A model generated the notes under the pieces. That model had not been told where the DNA came from, ran no database searches, and saw nothing but the letters and a program-made list of their open reading frames with translations. The position numbers and the translations under genes are program-made. Positions 34,801 to 43,372 of a DNA stretch of 64,000 nucleotides are shown here, one piece after another. The stretch comes from Halorubrum tebenquichense DSM 14210 (lineage in GTDB: Archaea > Halobacteriota > Halobacteria > Halobacteriales > Haloferacaceae). Positions within the stretch are counted from its first letter, which is position 1. Each line of letters opens with the position of its first letter. Where the stretch lies: assembly GCF_000337415.1 (NCBI RefSeq), contig NZ_AOJD01000027.1, positions 23,605-87,604 on the forward strand, in the 5' to 3' direction.

Positions 34801-34867
34801 GGAGGGCCCGGGCGAGGTGCCGGAGCCGGACCACCCGGTGGAGAAGCTGGCGGCCGCGCTGGCGTAG
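31817..34867 (+). CDS. FAD-linked oxidase fused to Fe-S and CCG domains (D-lactate/2-hydroxyacid dehydrogenase-like)
   Basis: A 1016-residue fusion. Residues about 60-520 are a PCMH-type FAD domain and FAD-oxidase C-terminal domain (PVLPRGGGTSLAGQS, GAIGNNSTGSHSLKYGKT, HAGPGVLHVRPL, GEHGDGRAR). A ferredoxin segment with CHGCGGC and CVGCKGCKVDCPSG follows (about 600-680). The remainder is a CCG domain (HGHCHQKATKK, DSSCCGMAGSFG). This is the glycolate-oxidase/D-lactate-dehydrogenase layout found in archaea, passing electrons to the quinone pool. It is divergent from the LUD operon across an 84-bp gap, so both arms probably handle lactate stereoisomers under one control region. Confidence 0.9.
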   Translation: MATNPEPDPTDGGDFDYAGGAVERPDLVYALDRRVDGDVRFDDYSKRLYATDASAYEVTPIGVVIPASTADVAAVHEYCFEEGIPVLPRGGGTSLAGQSVNEAVVLDLTGEMDAVIETDPEAGTARAQAGAYVGDLNAAVEPHGLKFAPDPAWRDKSALGGAIGNNSTGSHSLKYGKTDHYVEEAEVVLADGTVTTFGEVAVEDLRASADPDADDLLPRIHAEVVRILDEEAAEIDERYPELKRNVSGYNLDRLLAEHRGEYGEAGVVNLARLMAGSEGTLATVTEATVSLVEIPETKSVALLTYDDLLDAMEDVAACLEHDPAAVEVMDDVLLGLAADTPEFADVVGMLPEGTDSVLLVEFYAESDAAGRQKVADLIADRVGVPETAAEPSDGAAETTSQPRRAVDALEAHDPDQRDRFWKMRKAGLPILLSRTTDEKHISFIEDCAIPPEHLPEYTREFQRILEDNDTFATFYAHAGPGVLHVRPLINTKDVDDVEAMVDIADRVTDAVVRLGGSVSGEHGDGRARTGWNRKLYGDDLWESFRELKTAFDPDWLLNPGNVCGDHDMGENLRFDAEYDYDAGFDPAMEWAVDNGMQGMVELCHGCGGCRGPQETTGGTMCPTYRAAEEEIQSTRGRANMLRGAISGELPDDPTDDEFVTEVMDLCVGCKGCKVDCPSGVDMAKLKAEVEHAHHEEHGLDLRTRLLGRFESLAPLASKFAPLSNLPNKVPGSGLLAEKALGIARERDLPTFRSESLTDWFEARGGAGVPREEADRDVLLFPDVYTTYTNPGAGKAAVRVLEAANCHVEIPDVDGSGRPPHSKGMLDVSRATARDAVETLAPRARDGWDVVVVEPSDAVMLQSDYHDLLDGDASDVPDGDVAAVSENAYGVMEYVDAFRLDESLALDAPTESLTYHGHCHQKATKKDHHAVGVLRRAGYGVDPLDSSCCGMAGSFGYEAEHYSMSKAIGETLFEQVSASDGDGLVAPGTSCRTQLEEGPGEVPEPDHPVEKLAAALA

Positions 34868-34921
34868 TCGGCCGCGACGGCGGCGGCGTCGCCGGAGCGT
34901 CGGCGGAACGCCGGCGGCCCG

Positions 34922-35131
34922 TCATTCCGGGATCCAGCGGACGTTCGCGGCGAGGACGGCCAGCAGGTACGAGAAGACCGGGAACGTCACCGCGACCACG
35001 GCGAGGAACACCGGGTCGAGGCCGGCCGGGTCGTCCGAGAGCCAGCCGGTGTACTGGAGGACGGCCAGCGTGAGGACCACGACCGCCGTGTTGACCGCGT
35101 ACTCGGCGGGAGACGGATCGGGGAACCGCAT
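34922..35131 (-). CDS. Small two-helix membrane protein
   Basis: A 69-residue protein from ATG 35131 with two hydrophobic segments: about 12-28 (AVNTAVVVLTLAVLQY) and about 40-63 (PVFLAVVAVTFPVFSYLLAV). No functional motif is seen. GC content and direction match the following leftward gene, which ends near its start. Probably a haloarchaeal membrane protein of unknown role. Confidence 0.65.
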   Translation of the reverse strand: MRFPDPSPAEYAVNTAVVVLTLAVLQYTGWLSDDPAGLDPVFLAVVAVTFPVFSYLLAVLAANVRWIPE

Positions 35132-35152
35132 ACGGCCCCCTGACGCCGCCGC

Positions 35153-36148
35153 TCACTCAACTGTTTCGCCGCGGTCTCGCTCGCGCTCCCGCCGCCGCGC
35201 CAGCAGCCGCTCGACCCCCTTTCCCGGCCCGCCCTCGATCGGCCACCCCTTCGTGCGCCACTGGGGCGGCTCCGGCGAGAACTCGTCGCAGGAGCCGGAA
35301 CACTCCCGCGCGGTCGGGACCTTGTCCTTCGCCGCGCAGTGCGGGACGAGCGCCCGCCCGTCGCGGCGGAGTCCGAAGTGGCGACAGTCGGGGCGCATCG
35401 TGTCGTGGAACGAGCGCCACCCCTTCCCGTAGGCGCGTTCGGCGATCTCCAGCCGCAGCGTCTCCGTCTCGGCGTCGCGGCGCTCGCCGTCCGCGGGCGA
35501 GAGGTCGCTCGGGTGCCACGCCACGTCGGCCGCGTCGGCGTCGACGCCCCGAGAGAAGTCCGTCGCCAGGATGCCAGCCTCGACCGGCATCTCGCGGAGG
35601 AGGGCGGGCTCGACGCGCTCGCCGGTCGTCTCGGTCGCCAGCCACGCCTCGTCGGCGAGCGCGGTCGTCACGTCGTGTTCGAGCTGCTCGGCGAGGCGGT
35701 CGGCCGCCGAGCGGTCGAGGTCCGGCTTGTTCTCGACAGCGACGATCCGCTCGACCCAGTCCGGGTACGCTCGCCGCCGGCGGATCTCGATTCGATTCCC
35801 GTCGCGGCGCTTCTCGATCAGGTCCCGCCCCGCCGCGCGGTGGACCGCCCGCCGGACGTAGCGCCACGGGTAGCCGGGGTCGGGCAGCGCGTCGCGGTAC
35901 CACGCCCACTCGGCGGGCGCGCCGCGGACGACGTGGAGGAGGTCGGAGTCGATGGTTCGATCGCCGAACGCGCGTCGGGCCGCGAACGCCTCGGGGTCGA
36001 CCTCGATGACGAGCGTGTCCCAGCGGCGCTCCTTGGTGCCGAGCTGGCGGGAGACGATCGCGGGACGGGGCCCCTCGCTCGGGTGCCACGCGAGCTCGGC
36101 GTACCGACAGACGAGCAGCTCGTAGCCGAACTCGGCGTCTGGCGTCAC
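35153..36148 (-). CDS. DUF5787 family protein, possible PD-(D/E)XK fold
   Basis: A 331-residue protein beginning MTPDAEFGYELLVCRYAE. Haloarchaeal DUF5787 proteins share this N-terminus. RRWDTLVIEVD and later RIVAVENKPDLD give an acidic-E-x-K arrangement reminiscent of PD-(D/E)XK nucleases, which is a visual impression only. C-terminal cysteines (RPDCRHFGL, PHCAAKDKVPTARECSGSCDEF) could bind metal or an Fe-S cluster. It is convergent with nothing close by and runs towards the small membrane gene. Confidence 0.7.
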   Translation of the reverse strand: MTPDAEFGYELLVCRYAELAWHPSEGPRPAIVSRQLGTKERRWDTLVIEVDPEAFAARRAFGDRTIDSDLLHVVRGAPAEWAWYRDALPDPGYPWRYVRRAVHRAAGRDLIEKRRDGNRIEIRRRRAYPDWVERIVAVENKPDLDRSAADRLAEQLEHDVTTALADEAWLATETTGERVEPALLREMPVEAGILATDFSRGVDADAADVAWHPSDLSPADGERRDAETETLRLEIAERAYGKGWRSFHDTMRPDCRHFGLRRDGRALVPHCAAKDKVPTARECSGSCDEFSPEPPQWRTKGWPIEGGPGKGVERLLARRRERERDRGETVE

Positions 36149-36280
36149 TGCCCGAACGGTCGTCGGCGGCGGACAAAAGCGGACCGCTCGGCCGCGGCGC
36201 GACCGGCCGGTCCGGTCGTCGCGGTCGAGTGGTGCGCGCGGTCAAGCTGACACGCGCGGCCGAGACGGCGCGCGCGGCGG

Positions 36281-36727
36281 TCAGACGTACTTCCCGCTCT
36301 CGTCGTCCTTCCGCTCGTCGAGGTACTCGTGGGCCTCCTCTAAGATCTCGCGGGGGCCGTCCTGGGTGATCGTGTTGAGCGCCTGATCGTAGTCACGCCA
36401 CTGGAGGTCGCGGTGTTCCTTCGAGAGCTCGGCGCTCGCCTCGAACGAGCGAGCGATGAACAGGTGGACCGTCTTGTGGATGGTCTTCCCGTTCGCCTCG
36501 AACACGTAGTCGTACTCCTCGCGGAACCCGTCGATCAGCCGGAAATCCTCGATCCCGGCCTCCTCGCCGACTTCTCGTATCGCCGTCTGCTGGAGCTCCT
36601 CGTCCCCCTCGACCCCGCCTTTGGGGAACTCCCAGTCCCCCGGTCGGCTCTTCAGGAGCAAGTACTCCCGTTCGCCGCGGGTATCGCGGAAGAGGATGGC
36701 TCCGGCACTGGTCGCTTCGACCGTCAT
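36281..36727 (-). CDS. Nudix hydrolase (Ap4A-hydrolase-like)
   Basis: A 148-residue protein from ATG 36727 (MTVEATSAGAILFRD). The Nudix box is complete: GGVEGDEELQQTAIREVGEEAGI (G-x5-E-x7-R-E-x2-E-E-x-G), preceded by DWEFPKGG, the form seen in diadenosine tetraphosphate hydrolases. It probably hydrolyses nucleotide-diphosphate-linked compounds in the cytosol. A seven-residue in-frame extension exists but the chosen ATG fits the family start. Confidence 0.9.
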   Translation of the reverse strand: MTVEATSAGAILFRDTRGEREYLLLKSRPGDWEFPKGGVEGDEELQQTAIREVGEEAGIEDFRLIDGFREEYDYVFEANGKTIHKTVHLFIARSFEASAELSKEHRDLQWRDYDQALNTITQDGPREILEEAHEYLDERKDDESGKYV

Positions 36728-36900
36728 TGGCCGCAGGTAAGCGATCACCCCTAAAGAGCGTGTCGGACTCCCGAACAGATCCGAACGACGCGGCGGGATC
36801 GGCCGGTCTCACGGCTGGACTCGCGACCCGAGCGCGCGCGTCGACCGCGGGTAGATGCGTTTTTACCGCTCGGGCGGCCATCCACGCACGACCCCCAGCC

Positions 36901-37233
36901 ATGACCTTCGTCACGAAACTCGACTTCGCGTCCGGCGACCGCGACGTGCTCGTCGAGACCGTTCAGGAGCTCAAAGAGACGCTCGAACGCAAGGGCGCGG
37001 AGTGTAAGGGACCGCACGCGACCCCCTCCGAGACCGTCACCGCCCCGCTGTACAAGAACCTCGCGCCCGGCGACGAGTTCTCGCCGTGGCGCTACGACGT
37101 GTACCGGCGCTCGATGGAGATCCACGGGGCCGACGACATCGCGCGCGACGTCGTCGGCCGCGACTTCCCCGACTCGATCCACGTCGAGGTCGAGGTCGAC
37201 CAGAAGAAACCGCTCGGGCACCGGCGCGACTGA
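36901..37233 (+). CDS. uS10/mL48-like ribosomal-protein-fold protein
   Basis: A 110-residue protein (MTFVTKLDFASGDRDVLVETV). The layout of helix, loop APLYKNLAPGDEFSPWRYDVY and strand IHVEVEVDQKK matches the ribosomal protein S10 fold. It is not the canonical archaeal S10, which lies in the translation-factor operon, so it is a divergent paralogue whose role is unknown. A T-rich tract (GCGTTTTTACC) about 40 bp upstream may hold the TATA box. Confidence 0.75.
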   Translation: MTFVTKLDFASGDRDVLVETVQELKETLERKGAECKGPHATPSETVTAPLYKNLAPGDEFSPWRYDVYRRSMEIHGADDIARDVVGRDFPDSIHVEVEVDQKKPLGHRRD

Positions 37234-37327
37234 CGCGCTCGATCCGGTCACGGCTGCGGTTTTCTCGCGGTTCGCGCACCGACGCCACTCCGTCCGGCGG
37301 CGCGTCGGTCGGTCGGATTCTCGCCCG

Positions 37328-38821
37328 TCAGCCGAGCGTTCGCAGGTTCTCCGTCTCGACGCGGTCGGGGAGTCTATCGAGCGCGCGGTCGCACCACGCG
37401 TCGTGACCGACCGTCAGGTCCGTCTCGGGGTTGGCCGACGCGAGCGCGGCGACGCCCTCCGCGGCCGCGACCTGCGCCGCGTCGTCGGTCCGCTCCGGCA
37501 CCTCGGCCGTGAGCGGGTAGGTCTCGGAGAGCGCGGGCGGGTACGGCCCGAACGGAGGTTTCACGCGCCACACCGCGTCGTAGTCGTGGTCCGAGGGGGC
37601 CTTCGATTCGGTGAGCAGGAGGGCCTCGGGCGTCGTCAGGCGAGCGAGGCGGTCGCGGTGTCGGCCGACCTCCGGCCGCCGGGTCGCCTCGTGGGAGGTG
37701 TGGAAGAACGCGTCCTTCGAGCCCGGGTCGGTCCGCTCCAGTTCGTCGGCGTGGTCGAGCAGCGCCCGGTAGCCGTCGAGCATGGCCGGATGGCCGCGGG
37801 CGCGACGGTCGACCAGTTCGAGCAGGTTTCCGGAGCGGATCGCCTCCTTCACGCGGCGCAGCTCCTCGAAGGTGACGTGGAGGTTGTGTTCGGCGAGCAG
37901 CCGCTCGGCGGACGGCCCGTCGCCGTCGCCCTCACCGAGTTCCCGCAGGTCCGCGGGCGTGTGCTCGGCGCACACCGGACACGAGCAGGGGAAGTAGTCG
38001 AGATCTTCGAGGTGTTCCGTCCCCGAGACGGTGAGGTAGCGGCCGTCGCGGGCCATCAGCGCGTAGGCGGCCGAGTCGAACAGGTCGCAGCCGGCCGCCA
38101 CCGCGAGCGCCAGCATCATGGGATGGCCGGCCCCGAACAGGTGGACCGGCGCGCCCGGCCCGAGCCCGCGCTTCGCCGCCCGCACGGCCTCGACGGTCTC
38201 CGCGTAGCGGTAGGAGTTGAGCAGCGGCACCATCGCGCCGACGGGGAACACGTCGAGGCCGGTCCCCGCCGCGTGCCGCCCGGCCTCCTCACGCAGGTCG
38301 GCGTACGTCGACCCCTGGACCGGCGCGTTGACGAGCATCTCGCCCGTCTCGGCCGCCTCGGCGTCCGCGAGCGCCCGCTTCGTCGTCGCCAGTTCGCGCT
38401 CTGCGCGCTCGCGGTCGGCGTCGGGCGGCGTCGGCACGTCGACCGGCGTCGCCACGTCGCTGCCGATCCGCCGCTGGAACTCGATTATCTCTTCGGTCGT
38501 CACGTCGATGTCGCCGTACTCGGCCAATTGGAAGGAGCCGGAGTCGGTCATGATCGCCCCGTCAAAGTCGAGGAAGTCGTGGAGCCCCTCGTCGACGGCC
38601 CGGTCGCGGATGCGGTCGGTGCTGCGGATGATGTAGGAGTTCGTGATCAGCATCTCCGCGCCGAACTCCGATTCGAGCCGCGACGGCTCGATCGTGAGCA
38701 CGTTCGGGTTGACCACGGGCAGAAGCGCCGGCGTCTCGACCGTGACGTCGGCGCGCGGGACCTCCAGCCGGCCGATCCGCCCGGCGGCGTCGTGGTCCCG
38801 GATCTCGAAGTGATCGCGCAT
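37328..38821 (-). CDS. tgtA: tRNA-guanine(15) transglycosylase (archaeosine synthesis)
   Basis: A 497-residue protein from ATG 38821 ([17 protein letters not shown]). The TIM-barrel core has [25 protein letters not shown] (catalytic Asp), [33 protein letters not shown], and the zinc site in [11 protein letters not shown] followed by [11 protein letters not shown]. It exchanges guanine-15 of archaeal tRNAs for preQ0, the first step to archaeosine. The long C-terminal part lacks an obvious PUA domain, which in haloarchaea is often on a separate protein. A longer in-frame reading upstream has no similarity. Confidence 0.95.
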   Translation of the reverse strand: MRDHFEIRDHDAAGRIGRLEVPRADVTVETPALLPVVNPNVLTIEPSRLESEFGAEMLITNSYIIRSTDRIRDRAVDEGLHDFLDFDGAIMTDSGSFQLAEYGDIDVTTEEIIEFQRRIGSDVATPVDVPTPPDADRERAERELATTKRALADAEAAETGEMLVNAPVQGSTYADLREEAGRHAAGTGLDVFPVGAMVPLLNSYRYAETVEAVRAAKRGLGPGAPVHLFGAGHPMMLALAVAAGCDLFDSAAYALMARDGRYLTVSGTEHLEDLDYFPCSCPVCAEHTPADLRELGEGDGDGPSAERLLAEHNLHVTFEELRRVKEAIRSGNLLELVDRRARGHPAMLDGYRALLDHADELERTDPGSKDAFFHTSHEATRRPEVGRHRDRLARLTTPEALLLTESKAPSDHDYDAVWRVKPPFGPYPPALSETYPLTAEVPERTDDAAQVAAAEGVAALASANPETDLTVGHDAWCDRALDRLPDRVETENLRTLG

Positions 38822-38919
38822 ACCCCGACTGCGCGGACGCGAGCGGTAAGGGTTGCGTTCGGCGGCGAGGGGCGCGCGCGGCGAGGCTCCGGGCGGTCGG
38901 GGCCGGCGGTCGGCCGAGA

Positions 38920-39696
38920 TCAGAGCCCGGTCGGGTGCGAGACGTACGTCGTCTCCAGCCCCCACTCGCACGAGAGCGACTCCAGCGCCCGGACGCCGAA
39001 CGTCTCGGTGGCGTAGTGGCCGGCGAGGAAGACGGTGAGGCCCGCCTCGCGCGCCTCGTGGTACAGCTTCCCCTTCCCCTCGCCGGTGATCAGCGCGTCC
39101 GCGTCGGCCGCGACCGCCTCGTCGAACCAGTCCGCGCCGGAGCCGGTGACGACCGCGACGCGCTCGATCCGGTCCGGGCCGAAGTCGATCACGCGGGTCG
39201 GCGAGGCCTCGCCGTCCGGCTGCCCCTCGAACCCGTCGAGCGTCTCGCGGACCGCGCCCGCCGACAGCGGCTCCGCCGTCTCGCCGAGCGTCCCGATCGT
39301 GACTGGGCCGATCTCGCCGAACGGTTCGCGGTCAACCAGTCCGACCGCCTCGGCGACGCCCGCCGCGTTGCCGAGTTCGGGATGACCGTCGAGCGGCAGG
39401 TGCGAGACGTACAGCGCGAGGTCGTTCTCGATCAGGGCCGCGATCCGGTCGTGCGCCCGCCCGGTGACGCGCTCGATGCCGCCCCACGAGAGCCCGTGGT
39501 GGACGACGAGGAGGTCGGCCCCGGCGTCCGCGGCCGCCTCGATCGTCGCCCGCGCGGCGTCGACCGCGAACGCGACGCGCTCGATTTCGCCGTCGTCCGA
39601 GCCCACCTGAAGTCCGTTCGCGCTCGCGTCGACGTCGGCGTACGCGGCCGTGTCGAGTCGGTCGTCGAGTCGGTCGACGTACTCGGAGAGTTCCAT
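38920..39696 (-). CDS. Nif3-like dinuclear metal-centre protein
   Basis: A 258-residue protein starting [15 protein letters not shown]. Nif3 (DUF34) features are [31 protein letters not shown] (metal-binding His pair), [21 protein letters not shown], and the C-terminal [16 protein letters not shown]. Members form hexameric rings with a two-metal site; a role in metal-dependent hydrolysis or chaperoning is suggested but not settled. It follows tgtA's upstream side by 98 bp on the same strand. Confidence 0.88.
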   Translation of the reverse strand: MELSEYVDRLDDRLDTAAYADVDASANGLQVGSDDGEIERVAFAVDAARATIEAAADAGADLLVVHHGLSWGGIERVTGRAHDRIAALIENDLALYVSHLPLDGHPELGNAAGVAEAVGLVDREPFGEIGPVTIGTLGETAEPLSAGAVRETLDGFEGQPDGEASPTRVIDFGPDRIERVAVVTGSGADWFDEAVAADADALITGEGKGKLYHEAREAGLTVFLAGHYATETFGVRALESLSCEWGLETTYVSHPTGL

Positions 39697-39797
39697 ACCG
39701 ATCCGTGACTCGGGCGGGGAATAAAGCGCGGCGGTCCGGCAGGACCGATTTCGCTCGGAGAAGCGATCGTACGGGGACGACCGTTTATCCCCGATTG

Positions 39798-40140
39798 ATG
39801 AGGTGGCGCGTGCCTGCGAGCGTGCCGCCGAAGGCGGCCGCGAGGTGTACGCGAGAGGTCGCCGGCGACGAAGCCGCCGGCTGCCAGAGGGACCGAAGGT
39901 CCCTCGCTGGAGTCAGTCGCCGGAGCAACGCGGAGGCGACTGACGAGGGTGGAGAGGCGTGGGGGGCGGTGCTGTTGCTGTGGGCGGGACTCGAAGGGGC
40001 GGTCGCCGGCACCGCAGGAACGAGCGAAGCGAGTGACGAGGAGCACAGCGAGCGCACCGAGTTCTCGCGGCTGGAGCTTCGGCGTTCGCCTCGCTGTTCC
40101 GCGTTCGATCTCCCCTCGGCCGCGACGGGGTCGAAGAAGG
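39798..40140. repeat. Hairpin-rich dispersed repeat element (about 0.35 kb), structured DNA or RNA
   Basis: No supported gene lies between 39697 and 40191. From about 39798 the sequence is a series of hairpins: GCCGCC-GAA-GGCGGC (39824-39838), AGGGACC-GAA-GGTCCCT (39888-39904), and a 10-bp stem 39912-39921/39935-39944 extended by CCCTC/GAGGG outside. The first 21 bases (39802-39822) recur exactly at 63973-63993. GAA loops and coherent stems suggest folded RNA or a REP-like mobile repeat. The boundary near 40140 is approximate. Confidence 0.6.
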
Positions 40141-40191
40141 GGCTCCGCGAATGGACGGTACAAGAACAGGCCCGGAACGCACCGAAACGGC

Positions 40192-41526
40192 TTAGTCGTC
40201 GAGTTCCTCGGCGACGGAGTCCGGGACCGCGTCTGGACCGGCGTCCGCGATCGCGTCGACCTCCTCGGAGCCGGCCGCCTGCGACGTGAACTCGGGGTCG
40301 AACAGACGGAGCGCGGTGCGGATCGTCTCCCAGTCGTCCTCGCCGGCCGCGTCCCGCAGCGACCGGGTCGGTGCCGCGAGCAGCTGGCCGACGAGGGCGT
40401 CAGCGAGGTCCTCGACCGTCTCGCGCTGCTCGTCGGTCAGACCGCCCTGCGCCTCTAGCCTCGACATCGCGCGGTCGAGCTCTCTGGCCTTCACCTGGTC
40501 CGCGCCCGCGTACATCGACGAGATGGCGTCGTCGGCGCGCTTGCGCTTGTACGCCTCCAGGATGCGGTCCAACTCCTCGTCGATGATCGACTCGACGTCG
40601 CGGGCCTCCTGCGCCCGGCTCTCGCGCGTCCGGCGGGTGACGTCTTCGAGGTCGTCGATGTCGTAGACGGTCACGCCCTCGCGGGCCCCCGCCGCCGGGT
40701 CGACGTCGCGGGGCTGCGCGATGTCGATACAGACGAGGCGGCCGGCCCCGTCGACGTACGACGGGTGGACGATCAGGTCCGGGCTCCCGGTCGCCGTGAC
40801 GACGAGGTCGGCGTCCGGGATCACCGCGGGGAGGTCCGCGAGCGACACCGCCTCCGCGGGGGTGTCGACCTCCTCCGCGACGAACTCAGCGTTCGGGACG
40901 GTGCGGTTCGCGACGAGTATCTCCGCGACCGGCGTGTCGTCGAGCGTGCGGGCCGCCAGCGTGCCCATCTCGCCCGCGCCGACGACGACGGCCGTCCCGT
41001 CGGTCAGGTCGATCTCGCTCGCCGCCAGCCGGACCGCCGCGGAGCCGAGCGAGACGACGCCCTCGTTGATCTCGGTCTCCGTGCGGGCGCGCTCGCCGAC
41101 GTGGAGCGCCTTCGTCACCGCGTCCTTGAGGACCGGACCGATGCCGCCGGCGGACTTCGACTCCTCGTAGGCCTCCCGCAGCTGGCCGATGATCTGGTCT
41201 TCGCCGAGCACGAGCGACTCCAGCCCGGACGCGACCCGCATCAGGTGCTCCAGGCTCTCCTCGTGGTCGAGGCGGCGGACCGCGCCGCCGCGCACGTCCG
41301 GCGCGAACGTCGAGAGCGCGGTCGCGCCGTCGATCGTGCGGTCGGTGACGACGTACGCCTCCGAGCGGTTACACGTCTGCACCGCGAACGCCTCCTCGAC
41401 CCCCTCGCGTGCGAGCAGGTCCGAGACGGTCGCGCGGACGCCGTCGCCGCCGGCGGCCTCGATCTCGTCGACGGTCGCGTCGGCGTGGGCGACGCTCACG
41501 CCGGCGATCGCACCCGTCTCTCTCAT
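40192..41526 (-). CDS. hemA: Glutamyl-tRNA reductase
   Basis: A 444-residue protein. FAVQTCNRSEAY carries the catalytic cysteine, LESLVLGEDQIIGQLREAY is the family signature, and VVVGAGEMGTLAARTL is the NADPH-binding loop. A long helical dimerisation C-terminus follows. It reduces Glu-tRNA(Glu) to glutamate-1-semialdehyde, the first step of C5 tetrapyrrole synthesis. Its start overlaps the stop of the precorrin-2 dehydrogenase gene (ATGA), which precedes it in the same operon. The C-terminal 40 residues are acidic. Confidence 0.96.
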   Translation of the reverse strand: MRETGAIAGVSVAHADATVDEIEAAGGDGVRATVSDLLAREGVEEAFAVQTCNRSEAYVVTDRTIDGATALSTFAPDVRGGAVRRLDHEESLEHLMRVASGLESLVLGEDQIIGQLREAYEESKSAGGIGPVLKDAVTKALHVGERARTETEINEGVVSLGSAAVRLAASEIDLTDGTAVVVGAGEMGTLAARTLDDTPVAEILVANRTVPNAEFVAEEVDTPAEAVSLADLPAVIPDADLVVTATGSPDLIVHPSYVDGAGRLVCIDIAQPRDVDPAAGAREGVTVYDIDDLEDVTRRTRESRAQEARDVESIIDEELDRILEAYKRKRADDAISSMYAGADQVKARELDRAMSRLEAQGGLTDEQRETVEDLADALVGQLLAAPTRSLRDAAGEDDWETIRTALRLFDPEFTSQAAGSEEVDAIADAGPDAVPDSVAEELDD

Positions 41527-42203
41527 CGGTCGAGTACCTCCTCGATCACGGTGTCAGCCTCTTGCCGTCCGTAAGATCTCCCCTTTTGTAAAGCCTTCCA
41601 AACCCCCCGCGATCTGACGACGCGCCGGACTGCTTCCCGACGCTTCTCGGGCGCGACCCCCTCCGCTTTCAGCTCCTCGCGGATCTCGCCGGAGATCCGC
41701 GCCATCTCGCCCGCGCCGTCGATCTCGGCCTCGATCCGCTCGCGTAACGCCTTCGCGAGCGCGGGGCTGGTCCCGCCCGTCGAGAGCGCGACGGCCACCG
41801 GATCGTCCTCGACCGTCGCGGGCACCACGACGCTCCCGGGGTCGCGCTCGCCCGAGACGTCGGTCCGGTTGACCAGCACGCCTCGGTCGAGCGCGGCCGA
41901 CTCCACCGCGCCGTTGACCGCCGCGTCGTCGGTCGCGGCGACCGCCAGCGCCGGGTCGAACCGATCGAGCCAGTCGCCGACGGCGGCGGCCTCCGGGGCG
42001 GCACGGACCAGTTCGATGGCCGGCCCTTCGCCTCCGTTTGCGTCCGTGTCGTCCGCGAACTCGTGTAACCGCTCGTCGAACGCCGGACTGACGACGACCA
42101 CGCGGGCGGCGTCGTCGAACCCGCGGGCCTTCCGCGCCCCGACGGAGCCGCCGCCGAAGACGACCACCGTCTCGCCAGCGAAGTCGTGGTACAGCGGGGT
42201 CAC
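41523..42203 (-). CDS. Precorrin-2 dehydrogenase (siroheme synthase-like)
   Basis: A 226-residue protein starting at GTG (MTPLYHDFAGETVVVFGGG). The Rossmann loop GGGSVGARKARGF, the Asp-bearing AVAATDDAAVNGAV and LSTGGTSPALAKALRERIE are typical of the Met8/CysG dehydrogenase domain. It oxidises precorrin-2 to sirohydrochlorin with NAD. In archaea this feeds siroheme and then heme via the alternative (Ahb) route, and the next gene upstream is the decarboxylase of that route. It overlaps hemA by four bases. Confidence 0.92.
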   Translation of the reverse strand: MTPLYHDFAGETVVVFGGGSVGARKARGFDDAARVVVVSPAFDERLHEFADDTDANGGEGPAIELVRAAPEAAAVGDWLDRFDPALAVAATDDAAVNGAVESAALDRGVLVNRTDVSGERDPGSVVVPATVEDDPVAVALSTGGTSPALAKALRERIEAEIDGAGEMARISGEIREELKAEGVAPEKRREAVRRVVRSRGVWKALQKGRSYGRQEADTVIEEVLDR

Positions 42204-42234
42204 GGCGCACCTCCGGGGGTCGGCGTTCGGCGGG

Positions 42235-43320
42235 TCACGCCGTGTTGCTGTCCGCCCGGTCCGCGATGCGGATGCCGGTCTTCTTCAGGATGCGCGTCGA
42301 GAACAGGGTGTCCCAGTCGTCGGCCCCGACGTCCCAGTGCTCGGCCATCAGCTCTCGCACCTCCGCGATCCGGCGCTCGGACTCCGCCTCCGTCCGGCCG
42401 TGCGTCATCGCGAAGAAGTTGTACTCCCAGACGCCCGCGTGCCGGGGGCGCTCGTAGCAGTGCGTGACGAAGTCCAGCTCCGCCACGGCGGGACCGACCT
42501 CGTCTAAGACGTCCTCCGGCACGTTCCAGACCGTCATCCCGTTCTCCGTGTAGCCGAGCGCGTAGTGGTTCGGGATGACGCCGACGCGGCGCACCTTCCC
42601 CTCCCGCTCGAACCGCTTGATCGTTTCGACCACCCAGTCGGTGTCGGCGTCGATCGCGGCCGCAACGTCGGCGTACGGCGTCTCAGTCGCCGGGAGACCG
42701 CCCTGTATCTCGACGACCAGATCGCGCTCGTCCGGAGTGAGCGTCTCGCGCTCGCTCGGCGACACGCCGGGGCCCAACTCCGATAGGTCGACGTCGCCGT
42801 CGGGGACCGGCCCGTCGACGAGGAACTTCGCGCCGACGTGGAACTCCCGGAGCTTCGGGAGGTTGTACGTCTCCTGCCCCGTGGCGGTCTCGATCTCCGC
42901 TAACACCTCCTCCACGCGGTCGCTCCCGTCCTTGTCCGGGTCCGGGTGGTCCGCGACGCTCACCACGAACCACATGTTGAGGTGGGGGTGCTCCCGCTCG
43001 TAGTTGTGCGCGACCGCGGTGAACTCGTTGACCGTCTCCGCGATCTCCTCGTAGCGGTCCGCTGGCGCGTGCATCGCGACGAGCGACGCCGCGCCGCCGA
43101 TCTCCTCGGCGTTGACGAGCGCGCCGAACCGCGAGAGGATTCCCTCCTCGTCGAGTTCGCGGACGCGCTCGCAGAGCTCCGGTCCCGTCACGTCGACGCC
43201 GCGCTCGCGGAGCGCGGCCGCCGCCGCGTCGAAGGGACGCTCCGCGACCGGGAACCCGCCCTGGAACGCGTTGATGATCGCGCGGTCGAGCGCCGTCAGG
43301 TCCGCGTCGACCTCTTGCAT
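42235..43320 (-). CDS. Siroheme decarboxylase, fused AhbA-AhbB (Lrp/AsnC-like)
   Basis: A 361-residue protein formed of two similar Lrp-like halves. The first (residues 1-160) begins ALDRAIINAFQGGFPVAERPF with a winged helix, and the second (190-350) begins DERDLVVEIQGGLPATETPY. GVIPNHYALGYTENGMTVWNV and FVTHCYERPRHAGVWEYNFFAMTHG match the AhbB/NirD-type active-site region with conserved histidines. AhbA and AhbB are separate subunits in many organisms. It would convert siroheme to didecarboxysiroheme on the way to heme. Position beside hemA and the precorrin-2 dehydrogenase supports this over a transcription-factor role. Confidence 0.9.
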   Translation of the reverse strand: MQEVDADLTALDRAIINAFQGGFPVAERPFDAAAAALRERGVDVTGPELCERVRELDEEGILSRFGALVNAEEIGGAASLVAMHAPADRYEEIAETVNEFTAVAHNYEREHPHLNMWFVVSVADHPDPDKDGSDRVEEVLAEIETATGQETYNLPKLREFHVGAKFLVDGPVPDGDVDLSELGPGVSPSERETLTPDERDLVVEIQGGLPATETPYADVAAAIDADTDWVVETIKRFEREGKVRRVGVIPNHYALGYTENGMTVWNVPEDVLDEVGPAVAELDFVTHCYERPRHAGVWEYNFFAMTHGRTEAESERRIAEVRELMAEHWDVGADDWDTLFSTRILKKTGIRIADRADSNTA

Positions 43321-43372
43321 GGGGAGATATCGGAGCCGAGCGAGAATAAGCGGTTCGACCTGCCTCGGCGAG

